Source: SAR86 cluster bacterium AG-422-O05 (lineage in GTDB: Bacteria > Pseudomonadota > Gammaproteobacteria > Magnimaribacterales > D2472). From it: DNA of 36,077 nt. Positions 1 to 7,971 of this stretch are shown piece after piece. The notes under the pieces are model-generated. The model had not been told where the DNA came from and searched no databases. It saw only the letters and a list, made by a program, of their open reading frames with translations. The stretch spans positions 774,104 through 810,180 of the forward strand of contig QCMW01000001.1 in assembly GCA_003213495.1 (NCBI GenBank). The letters are read 5' to 3'. A program made the position numbers and the translations under genes. Every line of letters begins with the position of its first letter. Position 1 is the stretch's first letter.

Positions 1-1394
1 AGTACTAATGATTTCCTCTGCGCATCAAGCCCAGCATTAATATTTTTTGAAGTATTAACTTTTTGTTTAACATTATTTTCATCTACATAAGGATTATCAA
101 ACAAACCAAGATCAAATTTATTTATCAAAATCCTTCTAACTGAATCATCTATCCTGCTTTCAAGTACTTTGTTTTCATTTACGAGCCTAATTAAATGTGA
201 TGTATCAGTCTCTCCGCCAAATTGATCAATTCCAGCATGTATAGATTTTTCATACCTCTCTATGATTGAGAGATCATTTACACCCCAATGTCTGCCAGTA
301 ATAATTCCCCAATCTGAGCATATCACTCCATTAAACCCAATATCTTCCCTAAGAAGGTCGGAAAGAATATTTTTATTAAACGCCATAGCAACATTTTCTT
401 GAGTTTGATCAACTGGAATTCCGTAATAAGGCATTATTACTCTTAGGTTATTTTTTACTGCTTCTTCAAAAGGAATTAGATGATAATCAAAATTATTGCC
501 AGGATAAATTTGATCTTTTCCACTAAATAGATGTGCATCCAGTCCATCTTTTTGCGGTCCACCTCCTGGAAAGTGCTTAACCATTGTCAAAACACTTTCT
601 TGATTTATTTCTTCTCCTTGAAAGCCATTCATATATGCAACAGTCATTTCGCTAGACATTAGTGCGTCAGAACCAAAGGTTCCAAAGTTTCTAGCCCACC
701 TAGGCTCAGTTGCCAAATCAGACATTGGATGAAGGGCAGTCCTTATTCCTACGGCTAGATATTCTTTTTTTGCTATTTCAGCAAATTTTCTAACGATACT
801 TGTATTATTTGTAGCTGCAAACCCAAGTTGTGATGGCCATTTTGAAAATCCATCAACTGAAAAAGATGCAACTCCGCCACCTTTTGGAATTTCATGAATG
901 GGATCTGAGCTAATTGTTATAGGAATCCCCAGTCTTGTTCTAGATGCTACCTTTTGAAAATTATTAATTTCTCCTGCAAGATTTTCGGGACTTGGATTGC
1001 CATATAAATTAAAGTGAGTAATATTATCAAACAAAATTTGAGATTCAGTTAATTGATTACCTCTTATAGCAACTTCATAGATTAACATCCATATATCTGG
1101 ATTTAATACGAATGGAGGATGGAACATTTGACCTACCTTTTCCTCAATTGTCATCTTGTTAAGTAAATCTTCAGTGCGAACTTTTGAATCCAATCTATGA
1201 TCCTCATAGATATCTAAAATGTTATTTTTATTCAAATCTCTGAATGAATAACCATTAATATCTAGAATTTCAACTTCACTATAAAGCGCTTTTTTTATTT
1301 TAATTTTTTCAACAGGATTAAGGTAATCCAGCCAAATAGAAAGAGTTATTACAAGAAAAATTAGTCCTATAAATTTTAGAGATTTTTTTAACAC
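1..1394 (-). CDS. Glycoside hydrolase family 3 (beta-glucosidase-like), membrane-anchored, 3' end cut by window
   Basis: This is a partial gene of 464 visible codons that runs off the left edge. GH3 enzymes remove terminal beta-linked sugars from oligosaccharides by a retaining mechanism. The N-terminus has a hydrophobic segment (about residues 7-22) that looks like a signal anchor, so the enzyme probably sits outside the inner membrane. Family marks in order are a DLL..MTIEEKVGQM block (about 82-95), an EPRWAR motif (about 225-230), KHFPGGG from Lys273-His274, and ICSDWG with Asp361 as the expected nucleophile. The visible end resembles the start of the family's C-terminal domain. I chose the GTG at 1394-1392 because the in-phase reading begins there and leads straight into the hydrophobic segment. 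The nitronate monooxygenase-like gene lies 32 nt upstream on the same strand, so they may be co-transcribed. Substrate cannot be told from sequence. Confidence 0.88.
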   Translation of the reverse strand, partial: MLKKSLKFIGLIFLVITLSIWLDYLNPVEKIKIKKALYSEVEILDINGYSFRDLNKNNILDIYEDHRLDSKVRTEDLLNKMTIEEKVGQMFHPPFVLNPDIWMLIYEVAIRGNQLTESQILFDNITHFNLYGNPSPENLAGEINNFQKVASRTRLGIPITISSDPIHEIPKGGGVASFSVDGFSKWPSQLGFAATNNTSIVRKFAEIAKKEYLAVGIRTALHPMSDLATEPRWARNFGTFGSDALMSSEMTVAYMNGFQGEEINQESVLTMVKHFPGGGPQKDGLDAHLFSGKDQIYPGNNFDYHLIPFEEAVKNNLRVIMPYYGIPVDQTQENVAMAFNKNILSDLLREDIGFNGVICSDWGIITGRHWGVNDLSIIERYEKSIHAGIDQFGGETDTSHLIRLVNENKVLESRIDDSVRRILINKFDLGLFDNPYVDENNVKQKVNTSKNINAGLDAQRKSLV

Positions 1395-1426
1395 AAAAAC
1401 ATAGTTATAAAATTATTACTCTTTTG

Positions 1427-2581
1427 TTATTCGTCAAAAAAGTTATTTATTCTTTCATATGACTCTATAAATTCTTCTTTAAATTTTTGAACAGTTTGTC
1501 CTGCGCTTATTGTTTCATCTACTAAACCAATACCTTGACCAACCCAATATGTTTCGAGTTGTTTTGCACCTTCATGTCCAATTGCAGCTTGATCTGCTAC
1601 TTTTTTTAGAGCAGGTTCACTAACCATTGTTTGGAGTGGCATTGGAAGAGGTTCTGGTGCATCTTTGTCTTCCCATGCTTCAACCCATGGTGATGTTAGT
1701 TGTCTAGAATGTTTTCCAGTTCTACTTTTTGACCTTACAGTATGGCTCGATGAAGCAGCCACCAATTTTTCTTTAATATTATCTGATGTTTCTGCTTCAG
1801 TAGTTGGAAGAAAAACTGACGCACACCAAACTCCGTCAGCACCCATAGTCATAACACCTGCCATTTGTTCTCCAGTACATATGCCACCTGCAGCAAGTAT
1901 TGGAACATCACCATAAGGTTTAAGAGCTCTTCTCACTTCAGGGACCAATACCATTGTTGAGACGCTTCCACAGTGACCACCACCTTCAGTTCCTGAGACA
2001 ACAATTATATCAACACCAGCTTCAGCTTGTTTTACAGCATGTTGTTTTGCTCCTACAAGTGCAGCTACAGGAACATTGTATTGTTTACCCATTTCCAGCA
2101 TCCATTTAGGAGGAACGCCTAGTGCATTTGCTACAAGTTTAATTGGATGTGAAAATGCTACTTCTAAAACTTCTTTAGCACCATCAAGACCAGCACCTAA
2201 GACCTGATTTGAGCCTTCTTCTGCTTTCAATGATGTTGACCCATTTCTTAAATCGGCCGCATCAATATCGTGCTCTTCAAGAATATTTGCACGAAATTCC
2301 CTATGTTCCTCAGGAATCATAGCTCTTAAATCTTCGGTAGTTAAATTTTCACCTTTTCCAACGTATGAATTTGGCACCAAAACATCAACCCCATATGGTT
2401 TTCCATTTACATTTTCATCGATCCAGTTTAACTCTATTTCTAATTTTTCAGGTGTAAGACCTACAGCACCTAAAACACCCATTCCACCTGCTTTTGATAC
2501 AGCAGCTACAACATCTCTACAATGACTAAATGCTACTAAAGGAAACTCAATATCTAAAATATCGCATATTTGTGATTTCAT
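1427..2581 (-). CDS. Nitronate monooxygenase / 2-nitropropane dioxygenase family flavoprotein
   Basis: This 384-residue protein belongs to the FMN-dependent NPD/NMO TIM-barrel family. Characterised members oxidise alkyl nitronates, though many relatives have unknown substrates. Visible marks are the AGGMGVLGA loop (about 31-39), VVSGTEGGGHCGS with His203 at the usual catalytic position, ILAAGGI in the phosphate-binding strand, and the following MGADGV. Length fits the longer members of the family, with a C-terminal extension after about residue 320. The ATG at 2581 is preceded on its own strand by a GGGAGA ribosome binding site about 5-6 nt away. It diverges from the rraA-like gene and precedes the GH3 gene on the same strand. 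The family call is firm; a role in nitronate detoxification is only inferred. Confidence 0.85.
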   Translation of the reverse strand: MKSQICDILDIEFPLVAFSHCRDVVAAVSKAGGMGVLGAVGLTPEKLEIELNWIDENVNGKPYGVDVLVPNSYVGKGENLTTEDLRAMIPEEHREFRANILEEHDIDAADLRNGSTSLKAEEGSNQVLGAGLDGAKEVLEVAFSHPIKLVANALGVPPKWMLEMGKQYNVPVAALVGAKQHAVKQAEAGVDIIVVSGTEGGGHCGSVSTMVLVPEVRRALKPYGDVPILAAGGICTGEQMAGVMTMGADGVWCASVFLPTTEAETSDNIKEKLVAASSSHTVRSKSRTGKHSRQLTSPWVEAWEDKDAPEPLPMPLQTMVSEPALKKVADQAAIGHEGAKQLETYWVGQGIGLVDETISAGQTVQKFKEEFIESYERINNFFDE

Positions 2582-2642
2582 AATTTCTCCCTGAATAACT
2601 GTAATAATAGTTTATATTACTTACTATAAATATAGAATGAAT

Positions 2643-2648
2643 TAGAAT
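2643..2648 (+). promoter_or_regulatory. Candidate -10 box of the rraA-like gene
   Basis: TAGAAT differs from TATAAT at one base and ends 8 nt before the ATG at 2657. A transcript started at normal spacing would begin at or next to the start codon. A second TAGAAT lies at 2633-2638. No convincing -35 box is visible and the region is AT-rich, so chance remains possible. Confidence 0.35.
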
Positions 2649-2656
2649 AAGTGATT

Positions 2657-3142
2657 ATGAGTAATTTTACAGTTCCTGACATTTGTGATTTAAATGACGA
2701 TATAAGAATAGGCGATTTATTTCTTAATTCATATGGTGCAATAGATAAGTTTTATGGGGAAGTATTTACTGCTAAATGTGAACATTCAAATAGTGTTGTA
2801 AAAGAAATTGTTCAAAAAGATGGTGGAGGTAAGGTTTTATTCATAAACCATACTGGATCAGAATTATGTTCTATGGTAGGAGATCAAATAGCAAAATCAG
2901 CTGCAGATAATAATTGGAGTGGAATCATTACTAACGGATATATAAGAGATATTGAAGTGCTTAAAAGTATTAAGATTGGAGTATTAGCAAAAAATTCTTA
3001 TCCTAAGAAAACTGATAAATCTATTGGTAAGAGTGAAATAGGGGCTCCAATCAGCATTGGAAGTATTAATATTAAGTCAGGGGATTGGGTCTATGTTGAT
3101 TTAAACGGATGGGTTATAAGCGACTCAGAGTTAAAATTTTAG
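2657..3142 (+). CDS. rraA: RraA-like protein (RNase E inhibitor RraA / HMG aldolase family)
   Basis: A 161-residue protein of the RraA/MenG-like fold. RraA in Escherichia coli binds RNase E and dampens RNA decay; other members are metal-dependent 4-hydroxy-4-methyl-2-oxoglutarate aldolases. Family marks include a GDLFLNSYGAID segment (about 19-30), a GGGKVLFINHTGSELCSMVGD block (56-76) and NGYIRD (93-98) with the conserved Arg97-Asp98. The length is that of RraA proper. A GTG six bases upstream (2651) is in frame, but a TAGAAT -10-like box ends only 2 nt before it, so ATG at 2657 is preferred. Its last codons overlap those of the convergent acyltransferase gene by 12 nt. Whether it regulates RNase E or acts as an aldolase cannot be settled here. 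Confidence 0.85.
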   Translation: MSNFTVPDICDLNDDIRIGDLFLNSYGAIDKFYGEVFTAKCEHSNSVVKEIVQKDGGGKVLFINHTGSELCSMVGDQIAKSAADNNWSGIITNGYIRDIEVLKSIKIGVLAKNSYPKKTDKSIGKSEIGAPISIGSINIKSGDWVYVDLNGWVISDSELKF

Positions 3143-4018
3143 ATTTTCAATCTCGTTATCTTTTTCTGTCCAAATAGCTTCAATCCAAATCTTAAATTCT
3201 TCTCTATACTGTTTATCAGTAGAGTAATTTTTATTTTTTAATCTTTCAGGAATATCATATTTTTTTACAACTACCCTAACGTGACGCATCTCACCTGTTA
3301 AAAAATCCCATGCACTTCTTTTGTTGCTTTTATAAATCAAAGAATAATCAATAAGAGTATTTACTTTTGACATAGCTGATAACGCAGTTGCCATGCCGCC
3401 AACCTTTGGTATCAATAAGTTCTTGTATGGTGAATGTTGTTTTTCATGTTTATCTTTTGTAAATCTTGTACCTTCGGCGTAACTAAATATAGTTGAAGGC
3501 GACCTTAAAAAACGTTTGCAAGATTTTATTGTATTTTCATAGTCTTTGGTTCGTAGGCTAGGATTTTTTTTAATTTGTTCTTTGCTATGCCTATTCACAA
3601 AGGGCATGTTTAAGGTTTTGTTGGCTAAGAATATAAAAGGAATCCACCATAACTCTTTTTTCATGAAGAATTTCAATAAAGGAATTTTATAGTTTGCTGA
3701 AACAAGCAAAACGAATATATCTGCCCAAGATTGATGATTGGACATTGCCATATACCACTCATCCATTTTGAAATCTTTTTCATCACCAATTAACTTAATA
3801 TTATTGCCATGCATTAAAATCATAGCCATTTTGACCCAGTAAACAGTGATGTCTCCAATAACATTTGAAACCTTACTCAAGAATATTTTGAATGACTTAA
3901 AAGGAATTATTATTCTTGGTATGTTGATTATTGTTAATGTTCCGAATCCAATTATCAAAACAAAAGTGATTAAAATAAATGTAATTAATCCAATTAAAAA
4001 GGACTTTATTGTTTGCAT
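3131..4018 (-). CDS. Membrane-bound 1-acylglycerol-3-phosphate acyltransferase family protein (PlsC/YihG-like)
   Basis: This 295-residue protein has the lysophospholipid acyltransferase signature NHQSWAD (His95 and Asp100 form the HX4D motif) and AEGTRFT (Glu182-Arg185 for phosphate binding). An N-terminal hydrophobic stretch (about 7-38) anchors it in the inner membrane. The residues after EGTR and the overall length resemble YihG-type acyltransferases more than the shorter PlsC, so the acceptor may be lysophosphatidic acid or another lysolipid. It is the last gene of a minus-strand operon, starting 9 nt after an acyl-CoA dehydrogenase subunit, which suggests shared acyl-CoA metabolism. Its stop codon overlaps the end of the convergent rraA-like gene inside a palindrome. 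Confidence 0.86.
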   Translation of the reverse strand: MQTIKSFLIGLITFILITFVLIIGFGTLTIINIPRIIIPFKSFKIFLSKVSNVIGDITVYWVKMAMILMHGNNIKLIGDEKDFKMDEWYMAMSNHQSWADIFVLLVSANYKIPLLKFFMKKELWWIPFIFLANKTLNMPFVNRHSKEQIKKNPSLRTKDYENTIKSCKRFLRSPSTIFSYAEGTRFTKDKHEKQHSPYKNLLIPKVGGMATALSAMSKVNTLIDYSLIYKSNKRSAWDFLTGEMRHVRVVVKKYDIPERLKNKNYSTDKQYREEFKIWIEAIWTEKDNEIENLKF

Positions 4019-4027
4019 TATTAAATC

Positions 4028-5167
4028 TTAAAAACCACTTAAATTAGCATATCTTTCAGTATGATATTTACTGTTACCAAATATTTGTTCAGCAACTCTA
4101 GCTCTTTTAAGAAAGAACCCTATATCATATTCATCAGTTACGCCAATGCCTCCGTGCATTTGAATTGCTTCATTTGAGACTAAGTGAAGAGTTTCTCCAG
4201 CAACTGTTTTGGCTAGACTTGATAGTCTTTGTAATTCATTTGATTTTTCATCAGCTGCCCTCAATGCAGCCATTACAGATGATTTTGTAAGTTCCAACTC
4301 ACAAAACATTTCAGCAGCTCTGTGTTGAAGAGCTTGGAAAGATCCTATAAGCACGCCAAACTGTTTTCTTTGTTTTAGATAATCAATAGTGGTCTCAAAT
4401 GCAGATTCTGCATTGCCTAGCATTTCCGATGCAATAGCAATTCTTCCTATATCTAAAATATCTTCAGCTATCTCACCGCCAGCTTCAATATCACCAAGAA
4501 TATACGATGCATCAATTTTTACATCGTTAAATGAAATATTTGCATAATTTCTTGAATCAGCCATATCAAGTTTTACTATATCAAGACCAGACGAGCTTAT
4601 ATCAATTAAAAAAAGAGTTAATCCAGTAAGATCTCCTTTTTCTCCAGATGTGCGTGTTAAGACTATTAAAAGGTCAGCACTTGCGCCGTCGACAACAAAT
4701 ATTTTTTTCCCATTAATTATGAAACCATTTTTATCTTTTTTTGCACTTAGATCTGTTTCTGCTGGATTGTGATGACTAGATTCATCTATTGCCAAAGCGG
4801 TAGTAATTTCACCATTTACAATTCTTGGTAAAAAATTATTTTTTTGTTCATCATTTCCATAAGTATTAATTGCGTATGCACCTAATACACCTGTGGCAAA
4901 TAAAGGAGAGGGAGTTAAAGTTTTTGCACATTCTTGAAGAATCACTCCCATACCAGTTAAGCTAAAATTAGAACCTCCATACTCCTCAGGAATTAAAATA
5001 CCTGGCCATCCAAGTTTTACCATTTCAGACCAAATATCTTTATCCCATAAAATCGGATCATTAGTATCTCTGAGATTCCTAAAATGTGAGATGGGAGACC
5101 TTTCAGCAGCAAAGTTTTTTGCAGTATCTTGTAAAAATTGTTCCTCTTCAGTTAAGACTAATTTCAT
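4028..5167 (-). CDS. Acyl-CoA dehydrogenase family protein, probable non-catalytic subunit (PimD/FadE-like)
   Basis: A 379-residue acyl-CoA dehydrogenase fold that would bind FAD. The middle has the LKQRKQFGVLIGSFQALQH segment and the end has MHGGIGVTDEYDIGFFLKRA, both typical of the family. At the usual catalytic position the sequence is IFGNS, with Phe363 where most family members have Glu. The alternative glutamate site used by isovaleryl-CoA dehydrogenase is also lost (DIGR around the helix-G position). This fits the beta partner of heteromeric dehydrogenases such as PimCD or the mycobacterial FadE pairs. It starts 2 nt after the 397-residue partner gene. Start ATG 5167 gives a normal N-terminus for the small subunit. 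The exact acyl-CoA substrate is unknown. Confidence 0.86.
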   Translation of the reverse strand: MKLVLTEEEQFLQDTAKNFAAERSPISHFRNLRDTNDPILWDKDIWSEMVKLGWPGILIPEEYGGSNFSLTGMGVILQECAKTLTPSPLFATGVLGAYAINTYGNDEQKNNFLPRIVNGEITTALAIDESSHHNPAETDLSAKKDKNGFIINGKKIFVVDGASADLLIVLTRTSGEKGDLTGLTLFLIDISSSGLDIVKLDMADSRNYANISFNDVKIDASYILGDIEAGGEIAEDILDIGRIAIASEMLGNAESAFETTIDYLKQRKQFGVLIGSFQALQHRAAEMFCELELTKSSVMAALRAADEKSNELQRLSSLAKTVAGETLHLVSNEAIQMHGGIGVTDEYDIGFFLKRARVAEQIFGNSKYHTERYANLSGF

Positions 5168-5169
5168 AA

Positions 5170-6363
5170 TTATTGAGAAGGAAGACCTAATACTCTTTTG
5201 GAGATAACATTTAGTTGAACCTCTGAAGTTCCTCCTTCAATTGAGTTTCCTTTTGTTCTCAGCCATGCTCTTGTTAGGTTTTTATCATTGTCTTCAAACT
5301 CATCACCGTCCCATGCGACTCCATTAATACCAGATGCAGCAACCATAAGTTCATGTCTTTTTTTATTATGCTCAGTTCCATAAAGTTTAAACATCGAAGC
5401 AGTTGCACTAGCTTTACCGCCTTCATCATTTGCTCTTTTAAGAGTAAGCCCAAAAGCATGTTCTTTTATTTTATGAGATGATATTTCCGATCTGTAAAAC
5501 CCATTTTTTATTTTGCCGTTTTCTTCTCCAAGATGTTTTTTTGCAATTGAAACTATATCTCTTTTGCTACCCATTCCAGCTGCTAAACCAAAATTAGAAA
5601 TAAATTTTCTTTCATGTTGTAAAAGTTTTTTTGCGATTGTCCATCCAGCATTTAGCTCTCCAATTAAGTTTGTTTTTGGAACTTCAACATTATCAAAAAA
5701 GGTTTCACAGAAAGGAGATTTGCCTGAAATTAAAGTAATAGGCTTTGTGCTGACCCCTTTTGTTTGCATGTCAATTAGTAAAAAACTAATTCCATCATGT
5801 TTAGGCTCCTTAGCACCTGTTCTAACTAAAGCAAAAATCCAGTCTGCTTTGTCAGCGTAAGAAGTCCATACTTTTTGTCCATTGACTAAATAATTTTTTC
5901 CAATGTCTTCGGCTTTAGTAGAAAGACTTGCAAGATCAGAGCCTGAACCAGGCTCAGAATAACCCTGACACCATCTTATTTCACCTTTGATAATTTTGGG
6001 AATATGCTCTTTTTTCTGCTTTTCAGATCCATACTCCAGTAAAACAGGAGCAAGCATCCATATACCAAAACTCAACAGAGGTTGTTTAGCGCCAATGAAG
6101 AACATTTCTTCATTTAGAATTTTAACCTCTTCTTTAGTTAAGCCACCACCACCATATTCTTTTGGTACCGTAGGCATCGTCCAACCTTTTTCACCCATCC
6201 TATCAAGCCAAATTTTAGATTCTGGATTTTTATACTCTGCATTTCTTCCACCCCAAACCTCGTCTACAGGAATTTTAGGATCAGCTCCATTTCTCATAGA
6301 TGGCGGACAATTTTTATCTAACCAGTCTCGTGTATCTTCTCTAAATTTATCTAAATTATTCAT
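5170..6363 (-). CDS. Acyl-CoA dehydrogenase, probable catalytic subunit (PimC/FadE-like)
   Basis: A 397-residue flavoprotein catalysing alpha,beta-desaturation of an acyl-CoA and passing electrons to electron-transfer flavoprotein. Marks include WTMPTVPKEYGGGG (61-74), the FAD/substrate loop CQGYSEPGSGSDLASL (132-147), and near the C-terminus SIEGGTSEVQ with Glu376 in the catalytic position. A second glutamate, Glu251 in QHERK, falls where isovaleryl-type enzymes keep their base. Length and motifs match large subunits of the PimC type. It is the first gene of a three-gene minus operon (this gene, the beta-like subunit, an acyltransferase), and diverges from nadK across 118 bp. A perfect TATAAT lies about 33 nt upstream. 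Substrate could be a dicarboxyl-, branched or steroid side-chain CoA. Confidence 0.9.
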   Translation of the reverse strand: MNNLDKFREDTRDWLDKNCPPSMRNGADPKIPVDEVWGGRNAEYKNPESKIWLDRMGEKGWTMPTVPKEYGGGGLTKEEVKILNEEMFFIGAKQPLLSFGIWMLAPVLLEYGSEKQKKEHIPKIIKGEIRWCQGYSEPGSGSDLASLSTKAEDIGKNYLVNGQKVWTSYADKADWIFALVRTGAKEPKHDGISFLLIDMQTKGVSTKPITLISGKSPFCETFFDNVEVPKTNLIGELNAGWTIAKKLLQHERKFISNFGLAAGMGSKRDIVSIAKKHLGEENGKIKNGFYRSEISSHKIKEHAFGLTLKRANDEGGKASATASMFKLYGTEHNKKRHELMVAASGINGVAWDGDEFEDNDKNLTRAWLRTKGNSIEGGTSEVQLNVISKRVLGLPSQ

Positions 6364-6395
6364 ATTTAAAATTTATTTAAGTTAATTTCACCATT

Positions 6396-6401
6396 ATTAT
6401 A
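6396..6401 (-). promoter_or_regulatory. Candidate -10 box for the acyl-CoA dehydrogenase operon
   Basis: On the minus strand these bases read TATAAT, a perfect -10 match, 32 nt before the ATG at 6363. Normal spacing would give a leader of about 25 nt. No clear -35 box or Shine-Dalgarno sequence is visible. Confidence 0.35.
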
Positions 6402-6468
6402 TTCTCAAAAAATTATTTTTCGAGTTTTGAAAAGATAAAATCTATTCATACTATTTTTTCTTTAGGAG

Positions 6469-6474
6469 TATAAT
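6469..6474 (+). promoter_or_regulatory. Candidate -10 box of nadK, leaderless spacing
   Basis: A perfect TATAAT ends 7 nt before the nadK ATG at 6482, so transcription at normal spacing would start at the A of the start codon. A weak -35-like TTCATA lies at 6445-6450 with an 18-nt spacer. The AGGAG just upstream overlaps the -10 region and is too far from the ATG to act as a ribosome binding site. Confidence 0.5.
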
Positions 6475-6481
6475 TCTTCAC

Positions 6482-7345
6482 ATGTTTAAAAAAATTGGAA
6501 TTTTTGTAAAAGAAAACTCTTCAAAAAGTGTTGATGAAAATGCATTAGATTCTATGCTTGGCTTATTCATAAATAAAAATATCAAATTGTATATAGATGA
6601 ATCTGCTAACTATAAGAATGACAAGGCAGAATATCTTTCACATAAAGAATTTTCAGAAAACATTGATCTTTTGGTTGTATTTGGTGGAGATGGAACTTTA
6701 CTAAATTCAGCAAGACAATATTTAGAATATGAGATACCAATTTTGGGTATAAATATGGGCAATGTTGGATTTTTAACTGATATAAAAGTTGAAAATTTCC
6801 ATATATCAATGCAAGAAATACTTGATGGAAGTTATCAAATTGAGGAGAGAAACTTAGTTTCTGCTAATTTCAATGATAATCATTTATATGGCTTAAATGA
6901 GGTTGTAGTTCATTCTGGTGCATACGCTCAACTTATGAGGTATAGATTAAACGTCAATGATAAAGTTGTATATGAACAAAGATCAGATGGATTAATTATT
7001 GCGACGCCAACTGGCTCTACTGCTTATTCTCTTTCAGCAGGTGGACCGATCATTCATCCTAGTTTAGATGTTTGGACAATCATACCTATGTTACCGCAAA
7101 GCATTTCATCAAGACCTTTTGTCATTTCTTCAAATGAGAAGGTAGAAATGGAACTTTTTGAAGGCCCTGGTAAAAATGCAAAAATTTGTGTTGACGGACA
7201 GAATGATATAGACGTTCCTTATGGTGTAAATATTTCAATTTCAAAAACTAAAAAAACTTTAAAGCTTGTTCATCCAAAAGATAATGATTTTTTTGAAGCT
7301 TGCCGTGAAAAGCTTGGCTGGAGCTTAAATATTTCCAAGAATTAG
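6482..7345 (+). CDS. nadK: NAD kinase
   Basis: A 287-residue ATP-NAD kinase that phosphorylates NAD to NADP in the cytoplasm. The diagnostic GGDGT motif is at 68-72, the NE dyad of GLNEVVVHSG at 139-140, and the glycine-rich TPTGSTAYSLSAGGP at 176-190. Length is standard for gammaproteobacterial NadK. It is the first gene of a plus-strand run: the rhomboid gene starts 1 nt after its stop. A TATAAT lies 7 nt before the ATG, which fits a leaderless transcript. Confidence 0.95.
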   Translation: MFKKIGIFVKENSSKSVDENALDSMLGLFINKNIKLYIDESANYKNDKAEYLSHKEFSENIDLLVVFGGDGTLLNSARQYLEYEIPILGINMGNVGFLTDIKVENFHISMQEILDGSYQIEERNLVSANFNDNHLYGLNEVVVHSGAYAQLMRYRLNVNDKVVYEQRSDGLIIATPTGSTAYSLSAGGPIIHPSLDVWTIIPMLPQSISSRPFVISSNEKVEMELFEGPGKNAKICVDGQNDIDVPYGVNISISKTKKTLKLVHPKDNDFFEACREKLGWSLNISKN

Positions 7346-7346
7346 T

Positions 7347-7970
7347 TTGAAAATATTAAATAATATATTTCTGCCTGTGATAGTTATTGCAGTTGTTATA
7401 TCCTTGTTGTCTAACTTTGGTTCTTTGATAGCAATGATTGAACCTTTCACTTTCACAAAAATTTCAATTTCAAATCAAGGATTTTTATCATTTAGTTCTG
7501 CAGAGCAAACCTATCTTATTGAAAATCAGTGGTGGAGATTAATAACGCCAATGTTTCTTCATTTTTCATTTGCCCATTTAGCTTTTAATTGCCTATGGAT
7601 ATATGTTCTTGGTGAAAAAATCGAAAGAGTAGATGGTAAATTAATTTTTATATTAATAATTATATTGACAGGAGTTTTTAGCAATTTGTTACAGTATTTT
7701 TGGACGAGTTCAAGCCTTTTTGGAGGTCTCTCAGGAGTAATATATGGTATGTTGGGGTATTGTCTTGTCATGGAGATGGAATCAAATTATGACAAATATG
7801 GTCTACCGCCAGGACTTTATTTATTTATGATTGCTTGGTTAATTTTAGGCTTTTTAGGCGTCTTGGATCTATTTGGCTTTGGCTCTGTCGCAAATTTTGC
7901 TCATTTAGGCGGAATGTTATCAGGATTAATGTTTGCTATGATATACAAAACATTGAATAGGAGAATCTAG
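7347..7970 (+). CDS. Rhomboid family intramembrane serine protease
   Basis: A 207-residue polytopic membrane protein with about six hydrophobic segments. It has the rhomboid marks: HLAFN in the second helix region (His77, Asn81), the catalytic serine motif GLSGVIYG (Ser129), and the catalytic histidine in NFAHLGGMLSG (His186). Such proteases cut transmembrane substrates inside the inner membrane. The start is a TTG 1 nt after the nadK stop; the next in-frame Met (residue 30) would remove the first transmembrane helix, so TTG is preferred. It is packed between nadK and galU. The physiological substrate cannot be inferred. Confidence 0.9.
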   Translation: MKILNNIFLPVIVIAVVISLLSNFGSLIAMIEPFTFTKISISNQGFLSFSSAEQTYLIENQWWRLITPMFLHFSFAHLAFNCLWIYVLGEKIERVDGKLIFILIIILTGVFSNLLQYFWTSSSLFGGLSGVIYGMLGYCLVMEMESNYDKYGLPPGLYLFMIAWLILGFLGVLDLFGFGSVANFAHLGGMLSGLMFAMIYKTLNRRI

Positions 7971-7971
7971 G

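Noticed and set aside
2651-2656. GTG start of the rraA-like gene
   Set aside because: A -10-like TAGAAT ends 2 nt before it, and ATG two codons later fits better.
5987-6385. 132-codon plus-strand open frame
   Set aside because: It is antisense to the well-conserved acyl-CoA dehydrogenase and its product is low-complexity, Ser/Pro/Leu-rich without family features.
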